From contig NZ_JAKCNS010000001.1 of assembly GCF_021440345.1 (NCBI RefSeq), positions 1 through 41,569 of the forward strand: DNA of 41,569 bases, read 5' to 3'. Positions 29,276 through 39,910 of this stretch are shown one piece after another. The stretch is from Kluyvera intermedia. Its GTDB lineage: Bacteria > Pseudomonadota > Gammaproteobacteria > Enterobacterales > Enterobacteriaceae. The stretch's first letter is position 1; every line of letters starts with the position of its first letter. The notes below the pieces were generated by a model, which was not told the origin of the DNA, searched no databases, and saw nothing but the letters and a program-made list of their open reading frames with translations. The position numbers and the translations under genes were made by a program.

Positions 29276-30496
29276 ATGAGCCTGGCCGGTAAGAAAATTG
29301 TCCTTGGCGTCAGCGGCGGTATTGCTGCTTACAAAACACCGGAACTGGTGCGCCGACTGCGCGAGCGCGGTGCAGACGTACGGGTTGCCATGACCGAAGC
29401 TGCAAAAGCCTTCATCACCCCACTGAGCCTACAGGCCGTTTCCGGTTATCCGGTTTCCGATAGCCTGCTCGATACCGCAGCAGAAGCGGCGATGGGCCAC
29501 ATTGAGCTGGGGAAATGGGCCGACCTTGTCATCCTGGCCCCCGCCACGGCCGATTTGATTGCTCGCATCACCGCCGGTATGGCTAATGATTTGGTCTCAA
29601 CTATCTGTCTGGCCACGCCGTCTCCCGTGGCGGTCGTTCCCGCCATGAATCAGCAGATGTATCGTGCAACGGCTACTCAGCATAATCTCGCGGTGTTGGC
29701 ATCCCGCAATCTGCTTATCTGGGGCCCTGATAGCGGCAGCCAGGCTTGCGGCGACGTTGGTCCTGGACGCATGCTTGACCCGCTGACCATTGTCGATATG
29801 GCCGCAGAGCATTTTTCGCCCATCAAAGATTTGCAACATCTGAACATCATGATTACCGCAGGCCCTACTCGTGAACCTTTAGATCCGGTGCGCTATATCA
29901 GCAACCATAGTTCAGGAAAAATGGGGTTTGCCATCGCAGAAGCCGCCGCACGCCGTGGCGCAAACGTCACGTTAATTAGCGGCCCGGTATCTCTAGCCAC
30001 ACCGGCGTTTGTGCAGCGTGTTGATGTCACCACAGCCGAAGAGATGAACGCAGCCGTTCAGGCTCGTGCAGAACAACAGCAGATTTTCATCGGCTGTGCC
30101 GCCGTTGCGGATTATCGCGCAGCGGTTATTGCTGAGGAAAAAATTAAAAAGCAGGACACACAGGGTGATGAATTCACAATAAAAATGGTGAAAAACCCTG
30201 ACATCGTGGCAGGCGTTGCGGCGCTGAAAAAGCATCGACCTTATGTCGTAGGATTTGCCGCCGAAACGAATAATGTGGAAGAATACGCGCAGCAAAAGCG
30301 TAGCCGCAAAAACCTTGATCTGATTTGCGCCAATGATGTATCGCAGTCAAATCAGGGCTTTAACAGCGATAACAATGCATTACACCTTTTCTGGCAGGAC
30401 GGCGAGAAGCGCTTACCTCTCGCCAGCAAGTCGCTCCTGGGCCAACTATTATTGGACGAGATCGTTACCCGTTATGATGAAAAAAATCGACGTTAA
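29276..30496 (+). CDS. coaBC: Bifunctional phosphopantothenoylcysteine synthetase/decarboxylase CoaBC (Dfp)
   Basis: Carries out the second and third steps of CoA synthesis: CTP-dependent joining of cysteine to 4'-phosphopantothenate (CoaB), then FMN-dependent decarboxylation (CoaC). The 406-residue protein has an N-terminal CoaC flavoprotein domain with [14 protein letters not shown], the catalytic histidine in [13 protein letters not shown] and PAMNQQMY. The active-site [13 protein letters not shown] and the CoaB domain from about residue 190 ([20 protein letters not shown]) follow. I used the second ATG of the ATGATG pair, after AGGAAAGA. The 3' end overlaps dut. Confidence 0.96.
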   Translation: MSLAGKKIVLGVSGGIAAYKTPELVRRLRERGADVRVAMTEAAKAFITPLSLQAVSGYPVSDSLLDTAAEAAMGHIELGKWADLVILAPATADLIARITAGMANDLVSTICLATPSPVAVVPAMNQQMYRATATQHNLAVLASRNLLIWGPDSGSQACGDVGPGRMLDPLTIVDMAAEHFSPIKDLQHLNIMITAGPTREPLDPVRYISNHSSGKMGFAIAEAAARRGANVTLISGPVSLATPAFVQRVDVTTAEEMNAAVQARAEQQQIFIGCAAVADYRAAVIAEEKIKKQDTQGDEFTIKMVKNPDIVAGVAALKKHRPYVVGFAAETNNVEEYAQQKRSRKNLDLICANDVSQSNQGFNSDNNALHLFWQDGEKRLPLASKSLLGQLLLDEIVTRYDEKNRR

Positions 30497-30932
30497 GATT
30501 CTGGACTCGCGTATTGGTCAGCAGTTCCCACTGCCAACCTATGCCACCGCTGGCTCAGCAGGCCTTGATCTGCGCGCTTGTCTTGATGAAGCCATTGTAC
30601 TGGCACCGGGTGAAACCACCTTGCTGCCAACAGGCCTCGCAATTCACATTGCCGACCCTTCTCTGGCCGCCGTCATGCTGCCACGTTCTGGTCTGGGTCA
30701 TAAGCACGGTATTGTTCTGGGCAACCTGGTGGGACTTATCGACTCCGACTACCAGGGTCAGCTGATGGTCTCCATCTGGAACCGTGGACAAACCACGTTC
30801 ACCATTGAACCGGGCGAACGCGTCGCGCAAATGATATTTGTTCCTGTCGTACAGGCCGAATTTAATCTGGTCGAATCGTTTGAAGCCACCGACCGTGGCG
30901 AAGGTGGCTTTGGTCACTCCGGGCGTCAGTAA
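30474..30932 (+). CDS. dut: dUTP diphosphatase
   Basis: Trimeric enzyme hydrolysing dUTP to dUMP, keeping uracil out of DNA and feeding dTMP synthesis. It is 152 residues from ATG at 30474, or 151 from the next codon, also ATG; the choice is open. The five dUTPase motifs are visible: [41 protein letters not shown] and the C-terminal [12 protein letters not shown] that closes over the substrate. The start lies within the last 23 bases of coaBC, so translation is coupled. Confidence 0.95.
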   Translation: MMKKIDVKILDSRIGQQFPLPTYATAGSAGLDLRACLDEAIVLAPGETTLLPTGLAIHIADPSLAAVMLPRSGLGHKHGIVLGNLVGLIDSDYQGQLMVSIWNRGQTTFTIEPGERVAQMIFVPVVQAEFNLVESFEATDRGEGGFGHSGRQ

Positions 30933-30942
30933 CCCGCCCTAA

Positions 30943-30975
30943 GGCGCGTCACACCGACGTGGCGCGCTGGCTTTT
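30943..30975 (+). terminator. Possible terminator or attenuator between dut and slmA
   Basis: GCGCG and CGCGC (30944-30948 and 30963-30967) close a GC-rich hairpin, followed by CTGGCTTTTT. It lies about 10 bp after the dut stop and may separate coaBC-dut from slmA, in part or wholly. Confidence 0.45.
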
Positions 30976-31084
30976 TACGCATCTCACGGCGTCATAAATG
31001 CAAAAAGAACACAGCACGTTATGGCTGTGGTCACCGTGCGGATGCCCGCCTGACAAGTGTGTATTTTCAGGGGTATTTTAGAAC

Positions 31085-31681
31085 ATGGCAGAAAAGCAAA
31101 CTGCGAAAAGGAATCGTCGCGAGGAAATACTTCAATCCCTGGCGTTGATGCTTGAATCCAGCGATGGTAGCCAACGTATCACTACTGCGAAACTGGCGGC
31201 TTCCGTAGGCGTTTCCGAAGCGGCGCTGTATCGGCATTTCCCCAGCAAGACCCGCATGTTCGATAGCCTTATCGAGTTTATCGAAGATAGCCTGATTACC
31301 CGTATCAACCTGATTCTGAAGGATGAAAAGGACACCACCGCACGCCTGCGACTGATTGTTCTGCTGGTCCTCGGCTTTGGTGAACGTAATCCAGGCCTGA
31401 CCCGCATCCTGACAGGCCACGCGCTGATGTTTGAACAGGATCGCTTGCAGGGTCGCATTAACCAGCTGTTTGAGCGTATTGAAGCTCAACTACGCCAGGT
31501 GCTGCGTGAACGAAAAATGCGTGAAGGGGAAGGTTACGAAACGGATGAAACGATACTGGCAAGCCAACTGCTGGCTTTCTGTGAAGGCATGCTGTCACGC
31601 TTTGTGCGCAGCGAATTCAAATATCGTCCTACCGACGACTTTGAGGCACGCTGGCCGTTGATTCTCGCCCAACTGCAATAA
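31085..31681 (+). CDS. slmA: Nucleoid occlusion factor SlmA
   Basis: TetR-family DNA-binding protein that, bound to its chromosomal sites, antagonises FtsZ rings over the nucleoid. The 198-residue protein has the helix-turn-helix in [20 protein letters not shown] followed by [14 protein letters not shown], and a helical C-terminal dimerisation domain. It is preceded by coaBC-dut as in E. coli. No copy of the consensus SlmA site was noticed in the window. Confidence 0.95.
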   Translation: MAEKQTAKRNRREEILQSLALMLESSDGSQRITTAKLAASVGVSEAALYRHFPSKTRMFDSLIEFIEDSLITRINLILKDEKDTTARLRLIVLLVLGFGERNPGLTRILTGHALMFEQDRLQGRINQLFERIEAQLRQVLRERKMREGEGYETDETILASQLLAFCEGMLSRFVRSEFKYRPTDDFEARWPLILAQLQ

Positions 31682-31687
31682 CTCGTT

Positions 31688-31717
31688 AAATAGCCCGGCT
31701 TTCACCGGGCTATTTTT
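31688..31717. terminator. Bidirectional terminator between slmA and pyrE
   Basis: AAATAGCCCGG (31688-31698) pairs perfectly with CCGGGCTATTT (31705-31715), with A and T runs on either side. It lies within 36 bp between two convergent stops and can end both transcripts. Confidence 0.9.
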
Positions 31718-32359
31718 TTATACGCCGTACGCTTCGCGATAGGCCCGCACTGATGCCAGGTGCTCTGCCATCTCTGGTTTTTCTTCCAGATAGGCAATCA
31801 GGTCTTTCAGGGTGATTATCGAAATCACCTCACAGCCGTAATCACGCTCCACTTCCTGGATAGCTGAGATTTCGCCGCGACCACGCTCCTGACGATCGAG
31901 GGAGATCAGCACACCGGCCAGCTTCGCGCCATTCGCCTGGATAATCTCCATCGATTCACGAATCGCCGTACCGGCAGTTATCACATCATCCACCAGCATG
32001 ACACGCCCGGTTAGCGCACTGCCCACCAGATTGCCGCCTTCACCGTGGTCTTTGGCCTCTTTACGGTTAAAGCAGTACGGATAATCACGGTCGTGATGTT
32101 CCGCCAGCGCCACCGCGGTGGTCGTGGCGATTGGAATACCTTTGTAGGCTGGGCCAAACAGCAGATCGAAATCGATACCGGAATCCACCAGCGCTTCGGC
32201 ATAAAAACGGCCTAACAGTGCCAGATCGCGCCCGGTATTAAACAGCCCGGCGTTGAAGAAATAGGGGCTCTTGCGCCCGGATTTCAGCGTAAATTCGCCA
32301 AACTTAAGTACCTGCTTGTTAAGCGCAAACTCAATAAACTGGCGCTGATACGGTTTCAT
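31718..32359 (-). CDS. pyrE: Orotate phosphoribosyltransferase
   Basis: Forms orotidine 5'-phosphate from orotate and PRPP in pyrimidine synthesis. The 213-residue type I phosphoribosyltransferase has the PRPP-binding [17 protein letters not shown], the flexible-loop motif [12 protein letters not shown] and [17 protein letters not shown] at 32359 ([13 protein letters not shown]) gives the E. coli protein; an upstream in-frame start at 32374 would add five non-conserved residues. It follows rph across the attenuator. Confidence 0.97.
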   Translation of the reverse strand: MKPYQRQFIEFALNKQVLKFGEFTLKSGRKSPYFFNAGLFNTGRDLALLGRFYAEALVDSGIDFDLLFGPAYKGIPIATTTAVALAEHHDRDYPYCFNRKEAKDHGEGGNLVGSALTGRVMLVDDVITAGTAIRESMEIIQANGAKLAGVLISLDRQERGRGEISAIQEVERDYGCEVISIITLKDLIAYLEEKPEMAEHLASVRAYREAYGV

Positions 32360-32390
32360 GGATTCGCTCCTCATCTCACTTTATTACGGA

Positions 32391-32418
32391 CAAAAAAAAG
32401 GGCGACAACGTCGCCCTT
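32391..32418 (-). terminator. pyrE attenuator in the rph-pyrE gap
   Basis: On the minus strand AAGGGCGAC pairs with GTCGCCCTT around a three-base loop, followed by eight T. It begins about five bases after the rph stop. This is the arrangement of the E. coli pyrE attenuator, where translation to the end of rph, coupled to polymerase pausing at low UTP, prevents termination. Confidence 0.88.
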
Positions 32419-32422
32419 AAAA

Positions 32423-33139
32423 TCAATTTTCCAACGCCGCCTTCTGCGTCGTGACAATAGATTCGATTCCCCCTCTGGCCAGCGCCAGTAGGGTGAGTAG
32501 TTCTTCGTGGGTGAATGGCTCGCCTTCTGCCGTCCCCTGAACCTCGATGATACGACCGTCTTCGGTCATCACCACGTTCATGTCGGTTTCCGCCGCGGAA
32601 TCTTCCACGTACTCCAGGTCGCACAGCGCTTCGCCATTAACGATCCCGACGGAAACTGCCGCCACCATCCCTTTCATCGGGTTGGTTTTCAGTTTTCCTG
32701 CAGCAACCAGCTTACCCAGCGCATCGGCCAGCGCCACGCAGGCACCGGTAATAGACGCGGTACGAGTACCGCCGTCAGCCTGGATAACATCGCAGTCCAG
32801 CGTAATGGTGAATTCACCCAGCGCCTTCAGATCTACCGCTGCACGCAGCGCACGAGCGATTAAACGCTGGATTTCCATGGTGCGGCCGCCCTGCTTACCC
32901 TTCGCCGCTTCGCGAGCGTTACGAGTGTGGGTCGCACGTGGCAGCATGCCATATTCAGCGGTGATCCAGCCCTGGCCCTGACCTTTCAGGAAACGTGGCA
33001 CACCCTCATCAATAGAAGCGGTGCACAGCACTTTGGTGTCACCAAATTCGACCAGCACGGAGCCTTCAGCGTGTTTTGTATAATTACGGGTCAGGGTGAC
33101 GGGACGCACCTGATTGGCACTACGACCTGATGGACGCAT
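32423..33139 (-). CDS. rph: Ribonuclease PH
   Basis: Phosphorolytic 3'-5' exoribonuclease trimming tRNA precursors. It has the full 238 residues, beginning [20 protein letters not shown]. Visible are [16 protein letters not shown], the RNA-binding arginine cluster in [20 protein letters not shown], and [19 protein letters not shown]; the phosphate-site [20 protein letters not shown] is also present. The reading frame is intact, unlike the rph-1 frameshift of E. coli K-12, so coupled pyrE expression should be normal. The start at 33139 was chosen by family N terminus and a GGAG site. Confidence 0.97.
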   Translation of the reverse strand: MRPSGRSANQVRPVTLTRNYTKHAEGSVLVEFGDTKVLCTASIDEGVPRFLKGQGQGWITAEYGMLPRATHTRNAREAAKGKQGGRTMEIQRLIARALRAAVDLKALGEFTITLDCDVIQADGGTRTASITGACVALADALGKLVAAGKLKTNPMKGMVAAVSVGIVNGEALCDLEYVEDSAAETDMNVVMTEDGRIIEVQGTAEGEPFTHEELLTLLALARGGIESIVTTQKAALEN

Positions 33140-33175
33140 GATAAAATCTCCGGCTTGAAACGAATGTGGCTGCGC

Positions 33176-33181
33176 ATTATA
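33176..33181 (-). promoter_or_regulatory. Promoter -10 for rph-pyrE
   Basis: A perfect TATAAT on the minus strand (33181-33176), 36 bp before the rph ATG. No strong -35 is visible; a 17-bp spacer would place it at 33199-33204. Confidence 0.55.
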
Positions 33182-33225
33182 CGGATTTACGCCGCTTATT
33201 CCTATCCTGATAAGCCCCTGGAGGC

Positions 33226-33231
33226 TATAAT
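33226..33231 (+). promoter_or_regulatory. Promoter -10 for yicC
   Basis: A perfect TATAAT, 32 bp before the yicC ATG. With a 17-bp spacer the -35 would be 33203-33208, overlapping that of rph. No strong -35 match. Confidence 0.55.
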
Positions 33232-33263
33232 CCCCCATCTCTCCTTTAAAAACAGGAACGTCT

Positions 33264-34127
33264 ATGATCCGCAGCATGACCGCCTATGCCCGCCGAGAAA
33301 TCAAGGGCACTTGGGGCAGCGCCGCCTGGGAACTGCGCTCGGTTAACCAGCGTTATCTCGAAACCTATTTTCGTCTGCCGGAGCAGTTCCGCAGCCTTGA
33401 ACCCGTTGTTCGTGAACGCCTGCGTACCCGCCTGACCCGTGGGAAAGTAGAATGTACTTTGCGCTTTGAGCCTGATGCCAGTGCGCAAGGGGAGCTTATC
33501 CTTAACGAAAATCTGGCGAAGCAGCTGGTTAACGCCGCGAACTGGGTCAAAATGCAGAGTGATGAAGGGGAAATTAACCCGGTCGACATTCTGCGCTGGC
33601 CTGGCGTAATGGCCGCTAAAGAGCAAGATTTAGACGCTATCGCAACAGACATTCTGGCGGCACTGGATGGCACGCTGGACGATTTCATCGTCGCTCGCGA
33701 AACCGAAGGCCAGGCGTTGAAAGCGTTGATTGAGCAGCGGCTGGAAGGCGTCAGCGGTGAAGTGACCAAAGTACGTGCCCATATGCCAGAAATTCTGCAA
33801 TGGCAGCGCGAACGTCTGGTCGCCAAACTGGAAGATGCGGAAGTACAGCTGGAAAACAACCGTCTGGAACAAGAGCTGGTGCTGATGGCACAGCGTATCG
33901 ACGTTGCTGAAGAGCTGGATCGTTTAGAGGCGCACGTTAAAGAAACCTATAACATTCTGAAGAAGAAAGAGGCCGTTGGCCGCCGTCTGGACTTCATGAT
34001 GCAGGAATTTAACCGCGAATCGAATACGCTGGCATCAAAATCTATTAATGCCGACGTGACGAAATCCGCTATTGAACTAAAAGTCTTAATCGAGCAAATG
34101 CGCGAACAGATCCAAAACATCGAATAA
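33264..34127 (+). CDS. yicC: YicC family endoribonuclease
   Basis: A 287-residue protein of the YicC/YloC family. E. coli YicC is described as an endoribonuclease that affects sRNA (RyhB) turnover. The N terminus [14 protein letters not shown] and [18 protein letters not shown], and the C-terminal [19 protein letters not shown] with [20 protein letters not shown] are the conserved family blocks. It diverges from rph, as in E. coli, and is followed by a strong terminator. Confidence 0.93.
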   Translation: MIRSMTAYARREIKGTWGSAAWELRSVNQRYLETYFRLPEQFRSLEPVVRERLRTRLTRGKVECTLRFEPDASAQGELILNENLAKQLVNAANWVKMQSDEGEINPVDILRWPGVMAAKEQDLDAIATDILAALDGTLDDFIVARETEGQALKALIEQRLEGVSGEVTKVRAHMPEILQWQRERLVAKLEDAEVQLENNRLEQELVLMAQRIDVAEELDRLEAHVKETYNILKKKEAVGRRLDFMMQEFNRESNTLASKSINADVTKSAIELKVLIEQMREQIQNIE

Positions 34128-34151
34128 TTTTACATGATTCAATGAAACAAC

Positions 34152-34180
34152 AATGCCCGCCTTTTTGCGGGCATTTTTTA
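34152..34180 (+). terminator. Rho-independent terminator of yicC
   Basis: AATGCCCGC pairs perfectly with GCGGGCATT around CTTTTT, followed by TTTT. It lies 25 bp after the yicC stop. Confidence 0.88.
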
Positions 34181-34279
34181 ATTCAGGTAGTTTCTTTTCT
34201 CCCATCCTCGTTGCATTATTAGCCAGCCTTTCATGAAAAGGTGATTATGGAAAAAATGCGATACTACAGAACGTTATCC

Positions 34280-34294
34280 CTTAATTAAATTAAG
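34280..34294. repeat. AT-rich perfect palindrome upstream of eptC
   Basis: CTTAATT and AATTAAG flank a single A, 120 bp before the eptC start in a 234-bp AT-rich gap after the yicC terminator. It could be an operator. No promoter could be chosen with confidence in this gap. Confidence 0.35.
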
Positions 34295-34414
34295 CTTATG
34301 CCTTCTCCACGCTGGAGTTAGGGCAATCTGTTTATACGTTCTGATATCGAACTAATTATTTCTTAAGCATTGGTCGCTAAACTGGTGACCTTAACCTCAC
34401 ATTAAGCTAAACGT

Positions 34415-36148
34415 ATGCAATTCACCGACACTCAGACGACTCCAGCCTTTAGCTGGAAAGCCCTTGGCTGGGCCGTATTGTATTTCTGTTTCTTTTCCAC
34501 AGCCTTACAGCTTGTTATCTACCTGACGGGCTATAGCGGCTCCACCGGCTTACGCGACTCCATTTTGTTTAGCCTGTTATGGCTAGTCCCAGTATTCCTG
34601 TTTCCAAAACATACCCGAATTATCGGTGCCATTATCGGTATCGTGCTGTGGGGCGCGTCGCTGGCGGCAATTAGCTATTACGTTATTTACGGGCAAGAGT
34701 TCTCGCAAAGCGTTTTATTTGTGATGTTTGAAACCAACACCAATGAAGCGGGTGAGTTCTTTAGCCAGTATTTCAACCTGAAAATTGTGTTGGTCGCACT
34801 GGTTTATACGGCAATCGCCATTGCACTCTGGACGCGACTGCGCCCGGTCTATATTCCAACCCCATGGCGCTGGCTGGTCTCTTTCGCCTTGTTGTACGGA
34901 CTGATCCTCAATCCTCTGGTGAATGGGATTATTATCAAGGGAAAACCGGCTGGCGATGTGCTTGATGGCATTTCTACACGCCTCGCACCTGCCGCGCCAT
35001 GGCAGTTCATCACCGGTTATTATCAGTACCACCATCAATTAGATAGCCTGACCCGATTACTCAATGACAACCATGCTCTACCGCCGCTGGCGAATTTGAA
35101 AGACAGTACCGGCGATGCACCGCGCACGCTGGTTCTGGTTATCGGTGAATCAACACAGCGTGGACATATGAGCCTTTACGGTTATCCACGTGAAACTACG
35201 CCGGAACTGGATGCGCTGCATAAATCCGATCCTAACTTCACCGTTTTCAATGATGTCGTGACATCACGTCCGTATACCATCGAGATTTTGCAGCAGGCGC
35301 TGACGTTTGCTAATGAAAAGAATCCCGACCTGTATCTGACCAAACCGTCGCTGATGAATCTGATGAAACAGGCGGGCTACAAAACCTTCTGGATAACCAA
35401 CCAGCAGACGATGACCTCACGCAATACCATGCTGACAGTGTTCTCTAAGCAAACCGATCAGCAGTTCTACATGAACCAGCAACGTACCCAGAGTGCACGT
35501 GAGTATGATTCGAACGTTCTGGCACCGTTTAAGCAGGTTCTGGCCGACCCAGCGCCGAAGAAATTTATTATTGTCCACCTGCTGGGGACGCATATTAACT
35601 ACGAGTATCGCTATCCGGAAAACTGGAACAAATTCTCTGGCAAAACCGACACCATGCCAGCGGGTTTAACCAAGGATGAGCAGACGACTTATAACAACTA
35701 TGATAACGCCAACCTCTACAACGACTTCGTTGTCTCCAGCCTGATCAAGGACTACAAGGCCACCGATCCGAACGGTTTCCTGCTGTACTTCTCAGACCAT
35801 GGGGAAGAGGTGTATGACACCCCACCGCATAAAACGCAGGGACGTAACGAGCAAGCTCCTACCCGCCATATGTACACCATTCCATTCCTGCTGTGGACAT
35901 CGGAGAAATGGCACGAAGCACACCCGCGTGATTTCTCACAGGACGTGAATCGTAAATACAGCAGCTCTGAGCTGATTCATACCTGGTCCGATTTGGCGGG
36001 ATTAAGCTATGACGACTTTGACGCAACCCGCGCTCTCACCAACCCACAGTTTGTCGAATCCACCCGCTGGATTGGCAATCCGTACAACAAAAACGCGCTA
36101 ACTGATTACGATAAACTGCCTTACGGCGAGCAGATCGGTAATCAGTAA
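34415..36148 (+). CDS. eptC: Phosphoethanolamine transferase EptC/CptA
   Basis: Inner-membrane enzyme that, in E. coli and Salmonella, transfers phosphoethanolamine to the heptose I phosphate of the LPS core, which WaaP provides. The 577 residues equal E. coli EptC, and blocks such as YVIYGQEFSQSVLFVMFETN and RPYTIEILQQALTFANEKNP agree with it as I recall. Five N-terminal membrane helices (to about residue 175) precede the periplasmic sulfatase-fold domain. That domain has the threonine nucleophile in VIGESTQRGHMSLYGYPRE, HLLGTHINYEYRYP and FSDHGEEVYDTPPHKTQGRN. In E. coli the gene lies elsewhere, near the arg genes; here it is between yicC and yicG, where K-12 has dinD. Confidence 0.9.
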   Translation: MQFTDTQTTPAFSWKALGWAVLYFCFFSTALQLVIYLTGYSGSTGLRDSILFSLLWLVPVFLFPKHTRIIGAIIGIVLWGASLAAISYYVIYGQEFSQSVLFVMFETNTNEAGEFFSQYFNLKIVLVALVYTAIAIALWTRLRPVYIPTPWRWLVSFALLYGLILNPLVNGIIIKGKPAGDVLDGISTRLAPAAPWQFITGYYQYHHQLDSLTRLLNDNHALPPLANLKDSTGDAPRTLVLVIGESTQRGHMSLYGYPRETTPELDALHKSDPNFTVFNDVVTSRPYTIEILQQALTFANEKNPDLYLTKPSLMNLMKQAGYKTFWITNQQTMTSRNTMLTVFSKQTDQQFYMNQQRTQSAREYDSNVLAPFKQVLADPAPKKFIIVHLLGTHINYEYRYPENWNKFSGKTDTMPAGLTKDEQTTYNNYDNANLYNDFVVSSLIKDYKATDPNGFLLYFSDHGEEVYDTPPHKTQGRNEQAPTRHMYTIPFLLWTSEKWHEAHPRDFSQDVNRKYSSSELIHTWSDLAGLSYDDFDATRALTNPQFVESTRWIGNPYNKNALTDYDKLPYGEQIGNQ

Positions 36149-36157
36149 TCCTCTCAG

Positions 36158-36184
36158 GCCGCTTCAACTCGAAGCGGCTTTTTT
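36158..36184 (+). terminator. Rho-independent terminator of eptC
   Basis: GCCGCTTC pairs with GAAGCGGC around AACTC, followed by TTTTTT, 10 bp after the eptC stop. Confidence 0.9.
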
Positions 36185-36304
36185 CCCTCTCTAAAGATCT
36201 CCCTCTGGGTCAAAATTAATTATATTTTCTAATCATAAATAATGATTTCAATGCCATTAAAACCCGTAATAGCCGCACGCCTAACGAATCATTGAATTAG
36301 ATTT

Positions 36305-36310
36305 TATAAT
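36305..36310 (+). promoter_or_regulatory. Possible -10 for yicG
   Basis: A TATAAT hexamer, 84 bp before the yicG ATG in an AT-rich gap. No good -35 lies 16-18 bp upstream, so chance occurrence is possible. Confidence 0.35.
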
Positions 36311-36393
36311 CCAAACAAGTTTGCCTTAGAAAATCTCAATCGTGACAGAGCGCACAAATCGCTAACCTCCAGCCATTCATACCGGGAGCGAAT

Positions 36394-39563
<3,170 letters not shown>

Positions 39564-39616
39564 ACCCACTTTCAGTATCATGCCCCGTTATTTCTTCATC
39601 TGTGGAGCACTAAAGT

Positions 39617-39892
39617 ATGGCACGCGTAACTGTTCAGGACGCTGTAGAGAAAATTGGTAACCGTTTTGACCTGGTACTGGTCGCCGCGCGTCGCGCTCGT
39701 CAGATGCAGGTTGGCGGAAAAGATCCGTTAGTACCGGAAGAAAACGATAAAACCACCGTTATCGCACTGCGCGAAATCGAAGAGGGTCTTATCAACAACC
39801 AGATCCTCGACGTGCGTGAGCGCCAGGAACAGCAAGAGCAGGAAGCCGCTGAATTACAAGCTGTTACCGCTATTGCTGAAGGTCGTCGTTAA
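39617..39892 (+). CDS. rpoZ: RNA polymerase omega subunit
   Basis: A 91-residue subunit that aids folding and assembly of beta' and forms part of the ppGpp site 1. It begins [20 protein letters not shown], continues [11 protein letters not shown] and ends [13 protein letters not shown], the same form and length as in E. coli. It lies 53 bp after gmk and 18 bp before spoT in one operon. Confidence 0.97.
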
Positions 39893-39910
39893 TTAGATTG
39901 CGGGTCGCCC

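Noticed and set aside
34390-34406. PmrA-box-like TTAA-N7-TTAA just before eptC
   Set aside because: The core spacing fits, but flanking bases mismatch and it lies only 9-25 bp before the ATG, too close to act as a -35-proximal activator site.
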